Positions 8,228 through 17,491 of a stretch of 64,000 nucleotides of DNA are shown here, one piece after another; within the stretch, counting starts at the first letter, position 1; each line of letters starts with the position of its first letter. The DNA comes from an uncultured Eubacteriales bacterium (GTDB taxonomy: Bacteria; Bacillota; Clostridia; Oscillospirales; Acutalibacteraceae), in assembly GCA_934464615.1 (NCBI GenBank), contig CAKSKA010000004.1:59329-123328 (forward strand), read 5' to 3'. The position numbers were made by a program, and so were the translations under genes. Under the pieces are notes generated by a model that saw only the letters and a list, made by a program, of their open reading frames with translations, searched no databases and was not told where the DNA came from.

Positions 8228-9901
8228 ATGGATTATCTTACCTTAAAAAAATCAAACTGCAAAAATTGCTATAAATGTATCAGACATTGTCCGGTAAAAT
8301 CAATTCGGTTTTCGGGCAATCAGGCATATATTATAGGTAATGAGTGTATTATGTGCGGCCATTGTTTTGTTGTATGCCCACAGGATGCCAAACAGATTGT
8401 TGATGATACCGAAAAGGTTAAAGTACTTATAGAAAGCGGAGATCCGGTTATCGTAAGCATTGCGCCGTCATTTGCCGCAAATTATGCGGGTGTCGGTATA
8501 GGGGCAGTAAAAAAGGCACTTAAAACACTCGGTTTCTTTGATGTAGAGGAAACTGCAATAGGAGCTACAATAGTTAAAAATGAATATGACCGTATGCTTG
8601 AAGAAGGTACGCACGATATTATTATCACTTCCTGCTGCCATTCCGTAAATTTGCTTATACAAAAATATTTTCCGCAGGAACTGCAATACCTTGCAAATAT
8701 TCTGTCGCCCATGCAGGCGCACTGTAAGGATATTAAAAGGCGTTATCCCAATGCAAAAACAGTATTTATCGGTCCGTGTATTGCCAAAAAAGATGAAGCC
8801 GATTATTATGAAGGATACGTTGACGCGGTGTTAACATTTGACGATTTGACACGTTGGATGAAATCACAGAATGTCGAGTTTGAAACCGTTATGGACAACG
8901 ACGAAAACAGCAAGGCAAGATTTTTCCCGACTACCGGCGGTATTCTTAAAACAATGGCGCAGAACAACAAAGATTACACATATATGGCAATTGACGGTGT
9001 TGATAATTGCATTGCTGCGCTTAAAGATATTGAACAGGGTAAAGTACATAATTGCTTTATAGAAATGTCGGCGTGCATCGGCAGTTGTATAGGCGGTCCC
9101 GTTATGGAAAAATTCCACAGGGCACCTGTTGAAGATTATACGGCAATAGCAAGATTTGCCGGAAAAAACGACTTTAAAGTGGAACAGCCAGATGTGCTTG
9201 AGTTGCAAAAAACATTTACCGCTATTGAGCGCAGGCTTCAACCGCCGACCGAGAGTGAGATTACGGAAATTCTGCATCAAATGGGCAAGATTAAACCGTC
9301 GGATGAACTTAACTGCGGCTCTTGCGGATACAACACATGCAGGGAAAAAGCTATTGCCATATTCCATGGCAAAGCGGAAATTTCTATGTGCTTGCCGTAT
9401 CTTAAAGAAAAGGCGGAAAGTTTTTCGGACAATATTGTACGCAATACGCCGAACGGACTTTTCGTACTTAACGAGAAACTTGAAGTTCAGCAAATTAATA
9501 AAGCCGCTTTAAAGATTATGAATATAAGAAATTCGTCGGATATTTTGGGAGATCAGGTGGTACGTGTTCTTGATCCGACAGATTTTGCGGAAGTACTTGC
9601 AAAAGGACGTAATATACATAACAAACGCGTTTACCTTGCCGAATACGAGAAGTATGTTGAGGAAACAATAGTATACGACAGGGATTATAAACTTCTTGTA
9701 TGTATTATGCGTGATGTTACCGACGAGGAAGTACAAAAAGAAAAGAAGGAAAGTATAGGCAGACAAACAGTTGAAATAGCGGATAGAGTAGTCGACAAGC
9801 AGATGCGTATCGTGCAGGAAATTGCTTCACTGCTTGGGGAAACTGCTGCGGAAACAAAAATTGCCCTTACGAAATTAAAGGAGTCGATCAGCGATGAATA
9901 A
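8228..9901 (+). CDS. PAS-linked sensory-type [FeFe]-hydrogenase
   Basis: A 557-residue multidomain protein: two N-terminal 4Fe-4S motifs (CKNCYKCIRHCP and CIMCGHCFVVCP); an [FeFe]-hydrogenase catalytic domain (about 80-370) with H-cluster motifs TSCCHS, FIGPCIAKKDE and FIEMSACIGSCIGG; a further 4Fe-4S domain (CGSCGYNTC...C, about 358-395); a PAS domain (about 400-495); and a C-terminal helical tail. This matches the group C (HydS-like) hydrogenases, thought to sense H2 and signal rather than turn over bulk H2. The first motif has His where Pro is usual. The SpoIIE-type phosphatase starting inside its last codons is the likely output partner. Confidence 0.92.
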   Translation: MDYLTLKKSNCKNCYKCIRHCPVKSIRFSGNQAYIIGNECIMCGHCFVVCPQDAKQIVDDTEKVKVLIESGDPVIVSIAPSFAANYAGVGIGAVKKALKTLGFFDVEETAIGATIVKNEYDRMLEEGTHDIIITSCCHSVNLLIQKYFPQELQYLANILSPMQAHCKDIKRRYPNAKTVFIGPCIAKKDEADYYEGYVDAVLTFDDLTRWMKSQNVEFETVMDNDENSKARFFPTTGGILKTMAQNNKDYTYMAIDGVDNCIAALKDIEQGKVHNCFIEMSACIGSCIGGPVMEKFHRAPVEDYTAIARFAGKNDFKVEQPDVLELQKTFTAIERRLQPPTESEITEILHQMGKIKPSDELNCGSCGYNTCREKAIAIFHGKAEISMCLPYLKEKAESFSDNIVRNTPNGLFVLNEKLEVQQINKAALKIMNIRNSSDILGDQVVRVLDPTDFAEVLAKGRNIHNKRVYLAEYEKYVEETIVYDRDYKLLVCIMRDVTDEEVQKEKKESIGRQTVEIADRVVDKQMRIVQEIASLLGETAAETKIALTKLKESISDE

Positions 9902-11066
9902 TCTATGTGCTGATATTGGCTGGAAAAGTATTAATCACGAGGGAGAGCAGCTTTGCGGCGACCATGTTGATATAGTTGAGCAGGACGAGAATTCAACCGT
10001 TATTGTTTTGGCAGACGGACTGGGAAGCGGCGTAAAGGCAAGCATTTTGTCAACACTTACCAGTAAAATTATTTCAACTATGATGGCGCAGGGTTTATCG
10101 CTTGAGGAATGTGTTTCAACCATTGCCGCTACCTTGCCTATATGTTCTGTTCGCGGGGTTGCATATTCCACCTTTACGATTATACACTTAATTAATAATT
10201 CTACAGCCGAAATAATGCAGTACGATAATCCGCAGGTTTTACTGTTGCGTAACTTTACTAATTACGATTATCCGAAAAGTGAAATTATTATCGGCGAAAA
10301 GAAAATATATAAGTCGGTTATAAGTCTTGAGGAAAACGATATTTTTATTGCTATGAGTGACGGCTGCCCGCACGCCGGAATAGGAATTGCGTTCAATTTC
10401 GGTTGGAAAATTGAGGATATTGCTTCCTTTATGGAAGGTCTGGCACCTGTGGGTTATACCGCAAAAACGCTTGCAACAATGCTTGTTGACGAATGTGATA
10501 AACAATACGGTTACCATCCCGGCGACGACACAACTGCCTGTGTTATAAAAATACGCAAGCGTGAGCCGATGAATATACTTTTCGGTCCTCCGCGAAACCG
10601 AGATGACTGTGACCGTATGATGTCACTCTTCTTCTCGAAAGAAGGCAAACATATAGTCTGCGGCGGTACAACATCTTCCATTGCGGCAAAATATCTCGGA
10701 AAACCCGTAAAGGCATCACTGAATTTTGAACGCAGTGATGTTCCGCCGATTGCCGAAATAGAGGGCGTGGATTTAGTAACCGAAGGTGTTATTACAATCA
10801 ACAAGGTTATTGAGTATGCAAAGGATGCACTTGATAAAAATGAACTTTACGAGCAGTGGGGATTTAAAAAGGACGGAGCGTCAAGGATTTGCCGCCTTTT
10901 GTTTGAGGAAGCTACCGATATAAATTTCTTCGTCGGAAGGGCGATAAATCCGGCCCATCAAAATCCGGATCTGCCGATAAATTTCAATATTAAAATGAAT
11001 CTTGTTAAGGAACTTACCGAATGTCTTAAGCAAATGGGTAAGCGAGTTAAGGTGAGCTATTTTTAA
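9894..11066 (+). CDS. SpoIIE/PP2C-type phosphatase of the hydrogenase locus
   Basis: A 390-residue protein. The N-terminal half (about 1-225) is a PP2C/SpoIIE-like serine phosphatase with metal-site motifs DGLGSGVKA and MSDGCPHAG and the terminal aspartates in YHPGDDTTACV. The C-terminal half (about 228-390) is an additional region I do not recognise, with one cysteine at CGGTTSS. It overlaps the sensory hydrogenase by 8 bases. PP2C phosphatases next to group C hydrogenases are known and are taken to be their signalling output. The target phosphoprotein is not evident in the window. Confidence 0.88.
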   Translation: MNNLCADIGWKSINHEGEQLCGDHVDIVEQDENSTVIVLADGLGSGVKASILSTLTSKIISTMMAQGLSLEECVSTIAATLPICSVRGVAYSTFTIIHLINNSTAEIMQYDNPQVLLLRNFTNYDYPKSEIIIGEKKIYKSVISLEENDIFIAMSDGCPHAGIGIAFNFGWKIEDIASFMEGLAPVGYTAKTLATMLVDECDKQYGYHPGDDTTACVIKIRKREPMNILFGPPRNRDDCDRMMSLFFSKEGKHIVCGGTTSSIAAKYLGKPVKASLNFERSDVPPIAEIEGVDLVTEGVITINKVIEYAKDALDKNELYEQWGFKKDGASRICRLLFEEATDINFFVGRAINPAHQNPDLPINFNIKMNLVKELTECLKQMGKRVKVSYF

Positions 11067-11077
11067 GGAGTAAAACA

Positions 11078-12502
11078 ATGCGCAAATTTGATACAAAAGT
11101 TCAACATTTAAAATACAAAGTATTACGCGAGGTTGCACGCCTTGCATGGCAGGATACTTTAATGGAGAATGTGCTTAACATTCCTAAAATAATTGTGCCG
11201 GGAAACGTGCCGACGATGCGTTGTTGCGTTTATAAGGAACGCGCAATTTTAGGCGACCGCGTTAAGTTGGCTATGGGCGGTGATAAGGAAAACCCGAATG
11301 TTATAGAGGTTATAGAAACCGCTTGCGATGAATGTCCGATGGGCGGCTACGAGGTTACAAATGCCTGCCGTGGCTGTTTGGCTCACAGATGCGAAGACGT
11401 TTGCAAACGCGGCGCGATTACTTTTGATCACAATCATGTTGCACATATCGATAAAAATAAGTGTGTAGGCTGCGGAATGTGCTCAAAGGTATGTCCGTAT
11501 ACTGCTATTGTAAACCGCAAACGTCCGTGTGAAAATGCCTGCAAAATAAAAGCTATTACAATGAATGAAAATAAGGCGGCGGCCATAAATAACGATAAAT
11601 GTATTTCCTGCGGCGCCTGTGTTTATCAATGCCCGTTCGGTGCAATAATGGATAAATCGTTTATATTGGATGCAATAGATATAATTAAGAAAAGCGACGA
11701 TAACAATAAGTATAAGGTATATGCGGTAGTTGCTCCGTCAATTTCAAGTCAGTTTACATATGCAAAATTAGGACAGGTAATTACGGGACTTAAGCAACTC
11801 GGTTTCCATACTGTTATAGAGGCTGCCTTAGGTGCCGATATGGTTGCGTTTTCCGAATCCAAAGAGCTTGCCGAAAAAGGTTTCCTTACAAGTTCGTGTT
11901 GCCCTGCATTTGTAAGTTACGTTGAAAAGGCTTTTCCGGAGCTTGTACCCTTTGTTTCCCATAACCTTTCACCAATGGCTGCGATTGCAAAATACCTTAA
12001 GGAAAAAGATGAAAACTGCAAGGTAGTATTTATCGGACCTTGTACTGCCAAAAAGGCAGAGGTACGCAAAGAGTCGGTTAAAAAATACGTGGACGTCGCT
12101 TTAACTTTTGAAGAATTACAGGCGTTGTTCGACAGCAAAGATATCGACATTACCACACTTGAGGAAGGTTATCTTGACAACGCTTCGTACTTCGGAAGAA
12201 TTTTCGCAAGAAGCGGAGGACTTTCCGATGCCGTTGCGGAAGGCATTAAGGAACACGGCATTGAAGATTTTGAACTTAAAACGTGTGCCTGCGACGGTAT
12301 TGAGGCTTGCCGTATGGCATTGCTTAAAAAGAGTAAAAATATCTTGGACGCCAATTTTATTGAGGGTATGGCATGTGTCGGCGGCTGTATAGGCGGTGCG
12401 GGATGTTTGACACACGGTGAAAAGAATAAATTGGAAGTTGATAAATACGGTAAGGAAGCACTTGAAAAAACCATTACGGACGCAATATCTGTGCTTAAAT
12501 AG
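11078..12502 (+). CDS. Ferredoxin-domain [FeFe]-hydrogenase (group B-type)
   Basis: A 474-residue monomeric [FeFe]-hydrogenase. The N-terminal part carries cysteine clusters (CDECPMGG, CRGCLAHRCEDVCKRG) and two 4Fe-4S motifs (CVGCGMCSKVCPY and CISCGACVYQCPF). The H-cluster domain (about 210-470) has TSSCCPAFV, FIGPCTAKKAE and FIEGMACVGGCIGGAG. The family reduces protons with ferredoxin electrons in fermentation, or consumes H2. It is the last gene of the locus, 11 bases after the phosphatase, and a long hairpin terminator follows. All three H-cluster motifs are complete, so an active enzyme is likely. Maturases (hydE/F/G) are not in the window. Confidence 0.93.
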   Translation: MRKFDTKVQHLKYKVLREVARLAWQDTLMENVLNIPKIIVPGNVPTMRCCVYKERAILGDRVKLAMGGDKENPNVIEVIETACDECPMGGYEVTNACRGCLAHRCEDVCKRGAITFDHNHVAHIDKNKCVGCGMCSKVCPYTAIVNRKRPCENACKIKAITMNENKAAAINNDKCISCGACVYQCPFGAIMDKSFILDAIDIIKKSDDNNKYKVYAVVAPSISSQFTYAKLGQVITGLKQLGFHTVIEAALGADMVAFSESKELAEKGFLTSSCCPAFVSYVEKAFPELVPFVSHNLSPMAAIAKYLKEKDENCKVVFIGPCTAKKAEVRKESVKKYVDVALTFEELQALFDSKDIDITTLEEGYLDNASYFGRIFARSGGLSDAVAEGIKEHGIEDFELKTCACDGIEACRMALLKKSKNILDANFIEGMACVGGCIGGAGCLTHGEKNKLEVDKYGKEALEKTITDAISVLK

Positions 12503-12536
12503 CCGAAAGAATTTAAGAAACTTTTAAATTTAATTT

Positions 12537-12592
12537 TGAAAGTCATTTTATAATGTTAAAATTACATTGTAAAATGACTTTCTTTTTTGTTT
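12537..12592 (+). terminator. Long intrinsic terminator after the hydrogenase operon
   Basis: An 18-bp stem (GAAAGTCATTTTATAATG with CATTGTAAAATGACTTTC, one G-T pair) around a short AT-rich loop, followed by TTTTTTG. It closes the hydrogenase operon and lies upstream of the sigG ribosome-binding site, so sigG needs its own promoter. Confidence 0.93.
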
Positions 12593-12639
12593 ATTACACC
12601 GCATTTTCGGTAATAATTCTATTAACGGAGGTGATACTT

Positions 12640-13404
12640 TTGTATAAAACAAAAGTAATAATATGCGGTGTTGATACGGCAAAACTGCCGATTTTATCGG
12701 ATAAAGAAAAAGAGGTGCTGTTGTCTGAAGCAAAGAACGGAGACAAATCCGCAAGGGAAAAATTAATTAACGGTAATTTAAGACTTGTATTAAGCGTAAT
12801 ACAGCGATTTACAGGGCGCGGCGAAAATCTTGATGACCTTTTTCAAATAGGTTGTATCGGTCTTATGAAAGCCGTTGATAACTTTGACGCATCACATCAA
12901 GTGAAATTTTCAACCTACGCCGTTCCTATGATAATCGGTGAAATCAGGCGATATTTAAGGGATAATAATTCCTTGCGCGTAAGCCGTTCGATAAAAGACA
13001 CCGCATATAAAGCAATGCAGGTTAAGGAAAAACTCACCTCAAAACTTGATAGGGAACCGACCGTAAAGGAAATTGCCGCAGAATTGGACATTCCGGAAGC
13101 GGATATTGTAGTGGCGCTTGAAAGTGTTGTGGAACCGCTTTCCCTTTATGAGCCGGTGTTTTCCGACGGCGGCGATACTATTTACGTCCTTGACCAAATA
13201 GGTGATAAAAACGACGATAAAAATTGGTTGGAAGAAATATCATTTAAACAAGCCGTTAAAGATTTAAGCGAAAGGGAAAAGAAAATTTTATACAAACGGT
13301 TTATGGAGGGAAAAACACAAATTGAAGTGTCAAACGAAATAGGAATTTCTCAGGCACAAGTGTCCAGACTTGAAAAATTTGCAATTAAAAAATTAAAAAC
13401 CTGA
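12640..13404 (+). CDS. sigG: Forespore sigma factor SigG
   Basis: SigG directs late forespore transcription during sporulation. The 254-residue product begins with the diagnostic VIICGVDTAKLPIL segment and has the full region 2 (NGNLRLVLSVIQRF, DDLFQIGCIGLMKAVDNF, FSTYAVPMIIGEIRRYLRD), region 3 and region 4 (EIGISQAQVSRLEK). B. subtilis SigG has 260 residues. I chose TTG 12640 because GGAGGTGAT lies just upstream; the longer frame from 12553 would run back through a terminator. In Bacillus sigG follows sigE; here spoIIGA-sigE lies about 37 kb away. Confidence 0.95.
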   Translation: MYKTKVIICGVDTAKLPILSDKEKEVLLSEAKNGDKSAREKLINGNLRLVLSVIQRFTGRGENLDDLFQIGCIGLMKAVDNFDASHQVKFSTYAVPMIIGEIRRYLRDNNSLRVSRSIKDTAYKAMQVKEKLTSKLDREPTVKEIAAELDIPEADIVVALESVVEPLSLYEPVFSDGGDTIYVLDQIGDKNDDKNWLEEISFKQAVKDLSEREKKILYKRFMEGKTQIEVSNEIGISQAQVSRLEKFAIKKLKT

Positions 13405-13463
13405 AAATTTTTATATTCCGCATCATATAAATTTAACAGTAATTTAATTGCGGAGGGAATTAT

Positions 13464-13703
13464 ATGGTGTGCAGAGTTGATGATTTAAAGGATAAACAAG
13501 TTGTTTGTGTTAAAAGCGGTTGCGTTATAGGCAGCGTTTCCGACATTGAAATTAATTCCGATACGGGCGCGATAGTTTCTGTTATTATATACGGCAGGTC
13601 ACGTTTTATGGGACTTTTCGGCAGGGAAAACGATATTGTAATACCGTGGTCGGAAATTTCCGTTATAGGCAGTGAGACCATTTTGGTAACAACAGATATG
13701 TAA
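13464..13703 (+). CDS. ylmC: YlmC/YmxH family PRC-barrel protein
   Basis: A 79-residue PRC-barrel protein of the YlmC/YmxH family, common in spore formers and often near sigG. Visible features are the short beta-rich barrel with CVIGSVSDIEINSDTGAIVS and a terminal PWSEISVIGSETILV. The biochemical role is unknown. It follows sigG by 59 bases with GCGGAGGG upstream of ATG 13464, and its position between sigG and spoIVB suggests a forespore role. Confidence 0.88.
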   Translation: MVCRVDDLKDKQVVCVKSGCVIGSVSDIEINSDTGAIVSVIIYGRSRFMGLFGRENDIVIPWSEISVIGSETILVTTDM

Positions 13704-13840
13704 GAATTTTAATTAATCAAGATAAATTTACCCCTAAAACAAAAAAATAACAATTATGATTTTGTTATTTTTGCAGAAAATACTGTTAGATGTACAAAGC
13801 CGCTTACGGCTTTTATTATCCTGTAAAGAGGGGAATTATC

Positions 13841-15079
13841 TTGAAAAAACCTATAAAATTTATAAAAATACTGACAGCCGCGGCGCTTTGTTTTTCGGTG
13901 ACGGTTTTTTGCGCTATTATACTGACATATCCTGCCGTTTCCGATAATTACAGTGTTGTGGGCGGTACGGATTTGGTTATTGATTGCAATATACCCATAA
14001 AGGCAGTGGATATACGGGATAGCAGCGGACAAAACCGTGAAGTATCGGATGACTATAGCGTTGAACTGAAAATTTTGGGATTTATACCGCTAAAAAAGGC
14101 TACTGTTAAAGTCGTAAGGGAAGATGCGGTGTATGTATTAGGCGTTCCGTTCGGTATGAAAGTATACACGCAGGGTGTGCTTGTTGTAAATTTAAGCGAA
14201 GTTGATACAAAGGACGGTAATAAAAGTCCGGCAAAGCAGGCCGGACTTAAATTGGGTGACAGCATAATTACCATAAACGGCGAGAAAGTCTATACCAACG
14301 AGGAAGTTGCCGCAATTATTGAAAATTCCGGCGGAGATAAACTTGAAATAGTAATTAAGCGCGATTCACAAATACAAAAAATATATTTACAGCCCGAAAT
14401 CTCCGCAAGCACAGGTACTTACAAAGCGGGGATTTGGGTGCGTGACAGTTCCGCAGGAATAGGTACACTTACATTTTATTCCCCTGCGGACAAGATAATT
14501 TGCGGACTAGGTCACAGCATAAACGATAACGATACAGGTCAGATTTTAAAAATCAGTTCGGGTGAACTTGTAAACGCGCAAATTATATCTGTTACAAAAG
14601 CGCAAAAAGGCTCCACCGGCGAGCTTCACGGCAAACTTTTGAGTAATAAGTACGGTAGTATATGCTTAAATTGCGAGTGCGGCGTTTATGCCGTTGCAGA
14701 CACTGCATATAAAAGCGATTTGTTGCTGAGTGTCGCACCTGAACACGAGGTAGTAAACGGACAGGCTTATATATACTCTACCGTTACGGACGGCACGGTT
14801 AAAAAATACTCTTGTAATATTAAAGTGAACAGAAACAGCGAAGACGGTAAGGATATGACGGTGAAAATTACCGACTCGGACCTTATTGATATAACCGGCG
14901 GTATAGTACAGGGAATGTCCGGCTCTCCCATAGTACAAAACGGCAGACTTGTCGGCGCAGTTACGCACGTTTTGGTAGATGATCCGACAACGGGTTACGG
15001 CATATTTGCACAGGAGATGCTGAATACCGCAAAGACAGCCGCAAACAACAATAACAAGTTATTAGACGATGCAAGTTAA
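13841..15079 (+). CDS. spoIVB: SpoIVB serine peptidase
   Basis: SpoIVB is made in the forespore, crosses into the intermembrane space and triggers pro-sigmaK processing through the SpoIVFA/BofA complex. The 412-residue product has an N-terminal membrane anchor (about 1-28), a PDZ domain (about 105-195, including SPAKQAGLKLGDSIITINGE) and an S55 peptidase domain (about 200-405) with the catalytic serine in GMSGSPIVQNG and a histidine in CGLGHSIND. I chose TTG 13841 because AGAGGGG lies 7-13 bases upstream. spo0A, which often follows spoIVB, is absent here; an unrelated AraC gene lies opposite. Confidence 0.94.
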   Translation: MKKPIKFIKILTAAALCFSVTVFCAIILTYPAVSDNYSVVGGTDLVIDCNIPIKAVDIRDSSGQNREVSDDYSVELKILGFIPLKKATVKVVREDAVYVLGVPFGMKVYTQGVLVVNLSEVDTKDGNKSPAKQAGLKLGDSIITINGEKVYTNEEVAAIIENSGGDKLEIVIKRDSQIQKIYLQPEISASTGTYKAGIWVRDSSAGIGTLTFYSPADKIICGLGHSINDNDTGQILKISSGELVNAQIISVTKAQKGSTGELHGKLLSNKYGSICLNCECGVYAVADTAYKSDLLLSVAPEHEVVNGQAYIYSTVTDGTVKKYSCNIKVNRNSEDGKDMTVKITDSDLIDITGGIVQGMSGSPIVQNGRLVGAVTHVLVDDPTTGYGIFAQEMLNTAKTAANNNNKLLDDAS

Positions 15080-15084
15080 AATTT

Positions 15085-15118
15085 AAAATCCCGTTTGGAA
15101 AAACCAAACGGGATTTTC
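15085..15118. terminator. Bidirectional terminator between spoIVB and the AraC gene
   Basis: AAAATCCCGTTTGG and CCAAACGGGATTTT form a perfect 14-bp stem with A-run and T-run flanks, so it can work on both strands for the two converging genes. Confidence 0.93.
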
Positions 15119-15999
15119 TAATTATTACGGTTTATTTTTCTGTATTCGCTGGGTGTAACGCCGATTTTTTTCTTAAATGCTTTATTGAAATTTGCAGAAT
15201 TGTTAAATCCGCATTTCTCCGCAACCTCGATAACATTTAATTCCGGATTTGTAATCAGCAGTTGTGCCGCCATATCGCAGCGCTTGGAAATTATGTATTC
15301 AAAAACCGTTATGTTGTTTGTATGTTTGAAAACGGCACAAAAATAATTCGGACTCATTTTAGCAATGGACGACAGGTCCTTGAGCACAAGCGGCTGCCCT
15401 AAATTCTTATCAATAAAACTAATTACGTTTTTAATGGCTTTTGCGTGTGTAGGTATGGTATCTTCTGTATCTTCACCGATATAACCGAGGTTGCGTATAA
15501 GCGTTACGGTAATTTCATTTATAAACGATTTTATCATCAATTTATACTCAGGTCGTTTTTCAAGAATTTCATCCGCCGCGCTTATAATAAGATTTTTGAT
15601 TTTTTCGGTATATATGTTTCCGCGCGGAAGTCGGTTTTTAAAAGTGGCGGAATGTGTAAAACAAAAGTTACTGTTTTCTTCCGAAAGACCTATTGAATTA
15701 CTGTCCCATAAATATTTCGGATCAAAATGTATCGTTATGTATTCACAGTTGTCGTCTGTAACCTCGGTAACATAATGTTGCTCGTTACTGGAAAAAACAA
15801 ATATGTCGCCGCCCATAAAATCGTAATTTGTATCTTTAACCGTATATATGCCGTGTCCTGAAAGAAAATAGGCAATTTCAAAGGCAGTGTGCGAATGTTC
15901 AATAAACGGTCGGCGGTCATGTGCGGTTGTTGCGCGGAAAATTCTAAGCATCGGTGTAGTTGACGATTGACTTCTTATTTGCAGATTGTATTTAATCAT
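15118..15999 (-). CDS. AraC-family regulator of the sugar-acid cluster
   Basis: A 293-residue regulator: an N-terminal cupin-like ligand-binding domain (about 15-140, with HSHTAFEIAYFLSG) and a C-terminal double helix-turn-helix (about 190-290) ending in CGFNNSANFNKAFKKKIGVT. Such proteins bind a sugar or sugar acid and activate adjacent genes. It is divergent from the enolase-superfamily operon, whose first ATG lies 136 bases away, so it probably controls that operon. The ligand is unknown. Confidence 0.9.
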   Translation of the reverse strand: MIKYNLQIRSQSSTTPMLRIFRATTAHDRRPFIEHSHTAFEIAYFLSGHGIYTVKDTNYDFMGGDIFVFSSNEQHYVTEVTDDNCEYITIHFDPKYLWDSNSIGLSEENSNFCFTHSATFKNRLPRGNIYTEKIKNLIISAADEILEKRPEYKLMIKSFINEITVTLIRNLGYIGEDTEDTIPTHAKAIKNVISFIDKNLGQPLVLKDLSSIAKMSPNYFCAVFKHTNNITVFEYIISKRCDMAAQLLITNPELNVIEVAEKCGFNNSANFNKAFKKKIGVTPSEYRKINRNN

Positions 16000-16135
16000 G
16001 AAAAAGACACCACCGTAAAATAGTTTGCAAATCAGGTAATATAGTTGTTGAATTGGATTTTTAATGAGTCTATACTTTATTTAGATTATATCAGATTTTA
16101 AATAATCGGTCAATAACTTAAAAAGGAGAATTTTT

Positions 16136-17485
16136 ATGCAATCAACTTTCAATCGTTGTTCAAACCCGTCGGAGCTGCGCATAACCGATATGCGCTTTGT
16201 CGATATAGACGGTGCGCCTAAACGCTGCACAATTATCAAGATTATGACAAATCAGGGTATATGCGGTTACGGCGAAGTAAGAGATGCGTCAAGCAAAACT
16301 TATGCTTTAATGCTTAAAAGTCGTATTTTGGGAGAAAACCCCTGTAATGTGGATAGAATATTTCATAAAATCAAGCAGTTCGGCGGACCTTCACGTCAGG
16401 GCGGCGGTGTGTCCGGCATAGAAATTGCTTTGTGGGATTTGGCAGGCAAAGCATACGGTGTACCTATGTATCAACTGCTCGGCGGAAAATTCCGCGATGA
16501 AATACGCGTTTATTGCGACACTGACGTTGACGGTAAGCACACCGGCCATGATATGGGATTAGCGCTTAAAAAACGTATGGATATGGGCTTTACTTTTCTT
16601 AAAATGGACCTCGGCATCGGTCTTTTAATGGACGAGCCCGGTACTATCAACGCACCGCTCGGATTTATTGATGATATGAAAAAATACGCACCCCACATAC
16701 TTAATGTTCAGGGCGGCAGTGTTACAGCCGATATGATAAAGGCACAAAAAAGTTATTCTATAGTAACAACGGCGCATCCGTTTACCGGAATACATATAAC
16801 CGAAAAGGGACTTGATTATCTTGAAAACTATGTTAAAGAGGTAAGAGATGTTATAGGTTATGAAGTACCGTTGGCTATTGACCATTTCGGCCATGTATGC
16901 GTAGAAGACTGCATACGCTTTGCACGTAGAATGGAAAAATACAACCTTGCGTGGATTGAGGATATGATTCCGTGGATGTATACCGACCAGTATGTAAGAC
17001 TTAAGAACAGCACAACACTTCCGGTAGCAACAGGCGAAGACATTTATCTTAAAGAGGATTTTGAAAAAATTATTAAAGCCGGCGGTGTATCGGTAATTCA
17101 TCCGGATATATTGACCTGCGGCGGCGCTTTGGAACTTAAAAAGATTTCCGACATAGCCGACGAAAACGGCGTTGCAACCGCAATACATATGGCGGAAAGT
17201 CCGGTTGCATGTCTTGCCGCTGTACATACTGCAGCCGCAATGCACAATGTATTGGCGCTCGAGTTCCACTCTGTAGATGTTCCGTGGTGGGCGGATATGG
17301 TAACGGGAATAAACAATCCGATATTTGAAAACGGATTTATAAAGGTTCCGGAGAAGCCGGGAATCGGATTTGACGATCTTAATGAAGAGGTCATAAAAGA
17401 ACACATCAATCCGAGTATTCCGGGATACTTTGAACCGACTGACGAATGGAATAAAGAATTTTCAAACGACAGGATTTGGAGCTGA
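16136..17485 (+). CDS. Enolase-superfamily sugar-acid dehydratase/racemase
   Basis: A 449-residue enzyme of the mandelate racemase/muconate lactonizing group of the enolase superfamily. The capping domain is about 1-130; the barrel carries a KxD/K-type base in FLKMDLG, metal ligands in AIDHFGH, WIEDMIPW and TGEDIY, and a late IHMAES stretch. These enzymes abstract the proton next to a carboxylate, usually dehydrating or epimerising aldonic or uronic acids. The exact substrate cannot be assigned. It leads a five-gene operon with an esterase, a RraA-like protein, a dehydrogenase and a possible glycosidase. AAGGAGAATTTTT precedes ATG 16136. Confidence 0.88.
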   Translation: MQSTFNRCSNPSELRITDMRFVDIDGAPKRCTIIKIMTNQGICGYGEVRDASSKTYALMLKSRILGENPCNVDRIFHKIKQFGGPSRQGGGVSGIEIALWDLAGKAYGVPMYQLLGGKFRDEIRVYCDTDVDGKHTGHDMGLALKKRMDMGFTFLKMDLGIGLLMDEPGTINAPLGFIDDMKKYAPHILNVQGGSVTADMIKAQKSYSIVTTAHPFTGIHITEKGLDYLENYVKEVRDVIGYEVPLAIDHFGHVCVEDCIRFARRMEKYNLAWIEDMIPWMYTDQYVRLKNSTTLPVATGEDIYLKEDFEKIIKAGGVSVIHPDILTCGGALELKKISDIADENGVATAIHMAESPVACLAAVHTAAAMHNVLALEFHSVDVPWWADMVTGINNPIFENGFIKVPEKPGIGFDDLNEEVIKEHINPSIPGYFEPTDEWNKEFSNDRIWS

Positions 17486-17491
17486 CAAAAC

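Noticed and set aside
8864..9493. Long minus-strand frame inside the sensory hydrogenase
   Set aside because: It is the shadow of a real gene in another frame; no ribosome-binding site or domain.
12553..12639. Upstream extension of sigG to ATG 12553
   Set aside because: That segment overlaps a strong terminator and is hydrophobic without family similarity; TTG 12640 has GGAGGTGAT upstream.
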